In this document: positions 60,435-64,000 of the stretch, one piece after another
How the letters are laid out: each line of letters begins with the position of its first letter
Numbering within the stretch: position 1 is the stretch's first letter
Assembly: GCF_000743355.1 (NCBI RefSeq)
Contig: NZ_JQEI01000003.1
Coordinates: forward strand, 1 to 64,000
DNA: 64,000 nucleotides
Direction of reading: 5' to 3'
From: Serratia sp. Ag1
GTDB lineage: Bacteria; Pseudomonadota; Gammaproteobacteria; Enterobacterales; Enterobacteriaceae
Translations under genes and position numbers: made by a program
The notes under the pieces: model-generated
The model's database searches: none
What the model saw: only the letters and a program-made list of their open reading frames with translations
Told to the model about the DNA's origin: nothing

Positions 60435-62183
60435 ATGCGCGTTTTATTGCCATTCCTGGCGCTGTACCGCAAGCACAGTTTCCTGATTTGCCTGGGGATT
60501 ATTCTGGCGATCGTCACTTTGCTAGCCAGTATTGGGCTGCTGGCACTTTCTGGCTGGTTCCTGGCGGCCTCCTCATTAGCTGGGTTGGCGGGTTTATATA
60601 CCTTCAACTACATGCTGCCTGCAGCAGGCGTGCGCGGTGCGGCGATTTTCCGCACGGCGGGGCGCTACGCCGAACGCGTAGTCAGTCATGACGCGACGTT
60701 CCGCGTGCTGTCGCATCTGCGGGTGTTCACCTTCAAGCAGATCCTGCCGCTGTCGCCCGGCGGTATTGCCCGCTTCCGCCAAGCCGAGTTGATGAACCGG
60801 TTGGTGGCGGATGTCGATACCCTCGATCACTTGTATCTACGGGTGATTTCCCCATTGGTCAGCGCCGCAGTGGTGATCATGGTGGTGACTTTCGGCCTAA
60901 GCTGGCTGGATGGCCCATTAGCCTTCACTCTGGGCAGCATTTTGCTCCTGTTGCTGTTGCTGTTCCCACCAGTGTTCTATCACGCAGGTAAGCCGATTGG
61001 TGGTGAATTAACCGCGTTGCGCAGCCAGTACCGCACCGATCTGGCCTCTTGGCTGCGCGGGCAAGCTGAACTGGTGATTTTCGGCGCGTTAGATGATTTC
61101 CGCACCAAACTGAATGCCACCGAACAGCGCTGGCAACAGCGCCAATGGCAGCAAGCCTCGCTGGGTGGTATCGCTCAGGCCTTAACGATTCTTGCCAGCG
61201 GCCTTACCGTCACGCTGATTCTTTGGCTGGCGGCAACCGGTATCGGTTCAAATGCCCAACCCGGGGCGCTGATTGCCCTGTTTGCCTTTGCCGCACTGGC
61301 CTCTTTTGAAACCATGATGCCGGTTGCCACGGCATTCCAGCATCTGGGCCAGGTAATCGCTTCTGCCACACGGGTCAAACAGATCATCGATCAGCAACCG
61401 GAAGTCTGTTTCCCCGAGAACGGGCCAGCAGCACAGCCGGGCGCAACGCTGAGCCTGCATGATGTCTCTTTCACCTATCCTGGGCAGCCGCTCCCGGTGT
61501 TGCATGATGTCACGTTGCCTATTGCTGCCGGTGAACACATCGCACTGCTGGGGCGCACCGGTTGCGGTAAATCCACCCTGTTGCAACTGCTGACGCGCGC
61601 CTGGAATGCCGAAAGCGGCGAGATCCTGCTCAATGGTTACCCTTTGAATACCTACGATGAAACCACGCTGCGTTCCATGACCGCCGTCGTCAGCCAGCGG
61701 GTGCATATTTTCAGCAGCACGCTGCGTGAAAACCTGCATATTGCCGCTCCGCAGGCCAGCGATGAGGTATTAAAAAATGCGTTGCAGCAGGTAGGACTGG
61801 ATAAATTATTGGAAAACGAAGGGCTGAATGCCTGGTTAGGGGAAGGTGGCCGTCAGCTTTCTGGCGGTGAGCAGCGCCGGCTGGGGCTCGCACGCGCGTT
61901 GTTGCATCAGGCCCCGCTGCTGCTGCTTGATGAACCTACCGAAGGGCTGGATGCTGAAACCGAGCAACAGATTCTGGCTCTGCTACGCCAGCATTGTCGT
62001 GGCAAGACGCTGATTCTGGTGACCCATCGCCTGTATGGGTTGGAACATTTCGATCGCATCTGTGTCATGGACGGCGGCAAGATTGTGGAACAAGGCCATC
62101 ATACCGTGCTGATGCAACAGCCAGGCCGCTATGCGCAGTTCCACCAGCGGCTCGGTAATAAAACAGCCTGTCGGCAACGCTAA
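60435..62183 (+). CDS. cydC: CydC, cysteine/glutathione ABC exporter subunit
   Basis: Partner of CydD in the exporter. It is 582 aa (E. coli 573). Six helices, including [20 protein letters not shown] and FFR-type loop [19 protein letters not shown]. The NBD has Walker [18 protein letters not shown], signature [15 protein letters not shown] and Walker [20 protein letters not shown]. The first two bases after cydD show tight coupling. aat begins 8 bp downstream, so all three are one transcript, as in E. coli. Confidence 0.97.
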   Translation: MRVLLPFLALYRKHSFLICLGIILAIVTLLASIGLLALSGWFLAASSLAGLAGLYTFNYMLPAAGVRGAAIFRTAGRYAERVVSHDATFRVLSHLRVFTFKQILPLSPGGIARFRQAELMNRLVADVDTLDHLYLRVISPLVSAAVVIMVVTFGLSWLDGPLAFTLGSILLLLLLLFPPVFYHAGKPIGGELTALRSQYRTDLASWLRGQAELVIFGALDDFRTKLNATEQRWQQRQWQQASLGGIAQALTILASGLTVTLILWLAATGIGSNAQPGALIALFAFAALASFETMMPVATAFQHLGQVIASATRVKQIIDQQPEVCFPENGPAAQPGATLSLHDVSFTYPGQPLPVLHDVTLPIAAGEHIALLGRTGCGKSTLLQLLTRAWNAESGEILLNGYPLNTYDETTLRSMTAVVSQRVHIFSSTLRENLHIAAPQASDEVLKNALQQVGLDKLLENEGLNAWLGEGGRQLSGGEQRRLGLARALLHQAPLLLLDEPTEGLDAETEQQILALLRQHCRGKTLILVTHRLYGLEHFDRICVMDGGKIVEQGHHTVLMQQPGRYAQFHQRLGNKTACRQR

Positions 62184-62191
62184 GAGGGTTT

Positions 62192-62920
62192 ATGCGTATT
62201 GTTATGCTGTCACCGCAGTCGTTGGCGTTTCCTGCTCCAGAGAGTGCCCTGCGCGATCCTAACGGCCTGTTGGCGATGGGTGGCGATCTCACGCTTTCGC
62301 GCCTGCTGGCCGCCTATGAGCGCGGTATTTTCCCTTGGTATTCGCCGGGGGAAGCCATTCTCTGGTGGTCACCGGATCCCCGAGCCGTACTGTGCCCGGC
62401 AGAATTCCATATCAGCCGCAGCCTCAAGCGTTTCCTGCGCCACGGTAGCCCGTTCCAGATCACTCTCAACCACGATTTTGCCGCCGTGATTACTGCCTGC
62501 GCGCATCGCCCGGAAGAAGGCACCTGGATCGGCCCAGAAGTGCGGCGAGCCTATTGGCAACTGCACCAGCAAGGCCACGCTCATTCCGTTGAGGTGTGGC
62601 AGGAGGGTCAACTGGTGGGGGGCTTGTACGGTGTCGCGCAAGGAGCCCTGTTCTGTGGGGAATCCATGTTTAGCCGCACAGCTAATGCGTCAAAATGTGC
62701 CCTGATGGCTTTTTGCCGCCATTTTGCCGCTTATGGCGGAGAATGGGTTGACTGTCAGGTGCTTAACGCTCACACTGCCTCGCTGGGAGCCAAAGAAATT
62801 CCCCGCCGCCAATTTTTGCAGTTGCTGAGTAACCTTCAACGCAGGGTTTTAGCGCCGGAATGCTGGCAACCACAAGTTATACCCCCACATCAGGTTGAAC
62901 CACCCTCCCCAACAGACTAA
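62192..62920 (+). CDS. aat: Leucyl/phenylalanyl-tRNA-protein transferase
   Basis: Adds Leu or Phe from tRNA to the N-terminus of proteins with basic N-terminal residues, marking them for ClpAP in the N-end-rule pathway. It is 242 aa (E. coli 234). Motifs: [40 protein letters not shown] and [20 protein letters not shown]. It lies beside clpA's locus, so two steps of the same pathway are neighbours, as in E. coli. Confidence 0.97.
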   Translation: MRIVMLSPQSLAFPAPESALRDPNGLLAMGGDLTLSRLLAAYERGIFPWYSPGEAILWWSPDPRAVLCPAEFHISRSLKRFLRHGSPFQITLNHDFAAVITACAHRPEEGTWIGPEVRRAYWQLHQQGHAHSVEVWQEGQLVGGLYGVAQGALFCGESMFSRTANASKCALMAFCRHFAAYGGEWVDCQVLNAHTASLGAKEIPRRQFLQLLSNLQRRVLAPECWQPQVIPPHQVEPPSPTD

Positions 62921-63008
62921 TTTTGCGGAAACGGTGCATTGTTCACCGACACATCTTTACATAATGTGGGTTTTTCGGCATTATCTTGCCGGTTAAAAAC
63001 TAAGGTAG

Positions 63009-63245
<237 letters not shown>

Positions 63246-63402
63246 TCGGCTCACCCGTTGCCAGCTTTTGGCAACATTGAGGATGTGATCCCTCGAGAGC
63301 CCTTTCCGTTTACCCCCGCAGCAGCGTTCAACAGCGAGTTGCATTTGGCGCGAGTAAACTGAGAGGGCTGATTCATTTCTGTACCGCGTGAACTTCACGC
63401 AT
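63246..63402. other. infA-clpA spacer
   Basis: A long, imperfect inverted repeat joins AGAGCCCT (63296-63303) and GTTTAC to GTAAAC and AGGGCT (about 63353-63370), enclosing a GC-rich loop. No tRNA could be folded here. Confidence 0.4.
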
Positions 63403-63434
63403 AAAAAAAGCGATGCCGATGCATCGCTTTTTTT
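63403..63434. terminator. Bidirectional terminator between infA and clpA
   Basis: AAAAAAAGCGATGC-CGAT-GCATCGCTTTTTTT, a perfect 14-bp stem, between convergent infA and clpA. Confidence 0.93.
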
Positions 63435-63447
63435 GTTTGCTCGCTGC

Positions 63448-64000
63448 TTAGTGCACCGCACCCTCATCAGCTTTACGCTTCGCAGCGCTGAGGAAGTGGT
63501 AGGTCAACTGTTTCTTGTCCTTATCCAGCTCCACTTTTACCGAGCCCCCGTCCACCAGCGAACCAAACAACAGTTCATTGGCCAGCGGCTTTTTCAGGTT
63601 TTCCTGCATCACACGCGCCATTGGGCGAGCACCCATCGCACGGTCATAGCCTTTCACTGACAGCCAATCACGCGCTTCGTCACTCACTTCCAGTGACACA
63701 CCTTTCGCATCCAACTGCGCCTGCAGTTCGACGATAAACTTGTCGACGACCTGCTGGATCACCGCCGGAGACAGATGGTTGAACCAGATAACGTTATCCA
63801 GACGGTTACGGAATTCTGGCGTAAACACTTTCTTGATCTCTTCCATCGCATCAATGCTGTTATCCTGCTCGATCAACCCGATCGACTTGCGCTCGGTTTC
63901 ACGCACACCAGCGTTGGTGGTCATCACCAGAATAACGTTGCGGAAATCTGCCTTGCGGCCATTGTTATCGGTCAGGGTTCCGTTGTCCATGACCTGCAGC
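63448..64000 (-). CDS. clpA: ATP-dependent Clp protease ATP-binding subunit ClpA (3' part)
   Basis: C-terminal 184 residues of ClpA, whose start is beyond the right edge. ClpA is the AAA+ unfoldase of ClpAP, which degrades N-end-rule and SsrA-tagged proteins. Visible are the end of the second AAA module: LTDNNGRKADFRNVILVMTT (sensor 1 region), NAGVRETERKSIGLIEQDNS, FTPEFRNRLDNVIWFNHLSP (arginine finger) and GYDRAMGARPMARVMQENLK (sensor 2). It ends at ADEGAVH. Confidence 0.96.
   Translation of the reverse strand, partial: LQVMDNGTLTDNNGRKADFRNVILVMTTNAGVRETERKSIGLIEQDNSIDAMEEIKKVFTPEFRNRLDNVIWFNHLSPAVIQQVVDKFIVELQAQLDAKGVSLEVSDEARDWLSVKGYDRAMGARPMARVMQENLKKPLANELLFGSLVDGGSVKVELDKDKKQLTYHFLSAAKRKADEGAVH

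Noticed and set aside
63246-63402. A tRNA-Ser (serW) between infA and clpA, as in E. coli
   Set aside because: No cloverleaf could be formed on either strand.

Overview
The window looks like a chromosomal stretch of an enterobacterium of the Serratia/Yersinia type (order Enterobacterales). The right half carries core genes in largely enterobacterial order: serC-aroA, ycaO, focA-pflB-pflA, ycaD, dmsABC, serS, rarA, lolA, ftsK, lrp, trxB, cydDC, aat, infA and clpA. Protein lengths are close to those of the E. coli homologues. The genus is inferred from general similarity only; no species marker was tested.

Positions 1 to about 30,780 form an accessory island ending at a tRNA-Ser(UGA) gene. From the left it holds: a KAP-family P-loop NTPase; two IS66 transposase scraps on opposite strands; a complete contact-dependent inhibition locus read leftwards as cdiB, a HlyC-type acyltransferase (cdiC), a 3030-residue CdiA and an AT-rich toxin/immunity end; and an unrecognised gene. 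Next come a CP4-57-like block on the minus strand (YfjI/DUF3987, an IS903-type remnant, AlpA, and two tandem YagK/YfjJ proteins, one of which has lost its HxH motif). A plus-strand block follows: EcsC-like, YaaW-like, a WYL regulator, small membrane and exported proteins, YfjQ/DUF932, KlcA/ArdB antirestriction, RadC-like, three small proteins, a CbtA-family toxin, a CbeA-family antitoxin and a DUF4942 protein. No integrase is seen.

Positions 30,780 to 64,000 are housekeeping DNA. They cover aromatic and serine biosynthesis (serC, aroA), asparagine catabolism (ansB), anaerobic formate metabolism (focA, pflB, pflA, with ycaO), anaerobic DMSO respiration (dmsABC, a dmsD-like chaperone, a napF-like ferredoxin), translation (serS, infA), replication repair and lipoprotein sorting (rarA, lolA), chromosome segregation (ftsK), global regulation (lrp), redox balance (trxB, cydDC) and proteolysis (aat, clpA).

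The most unusual signals are four terminator-like hairpins placed 22-36 nt before start codons in the plus-strand island block, with no obvious room for a promoter in between; a toxin-before-antitoxin order in the CbtA/CbeA-type pair; the intact-plus-degenerate YfjJ pair; the EcsC-YaaW-WYL cassette; a 28-bp perfect palindrome; paired TAGCACC hairpins upstream of alpA; and a dispersed repeat that supplies the last codons of the napF-like gene.
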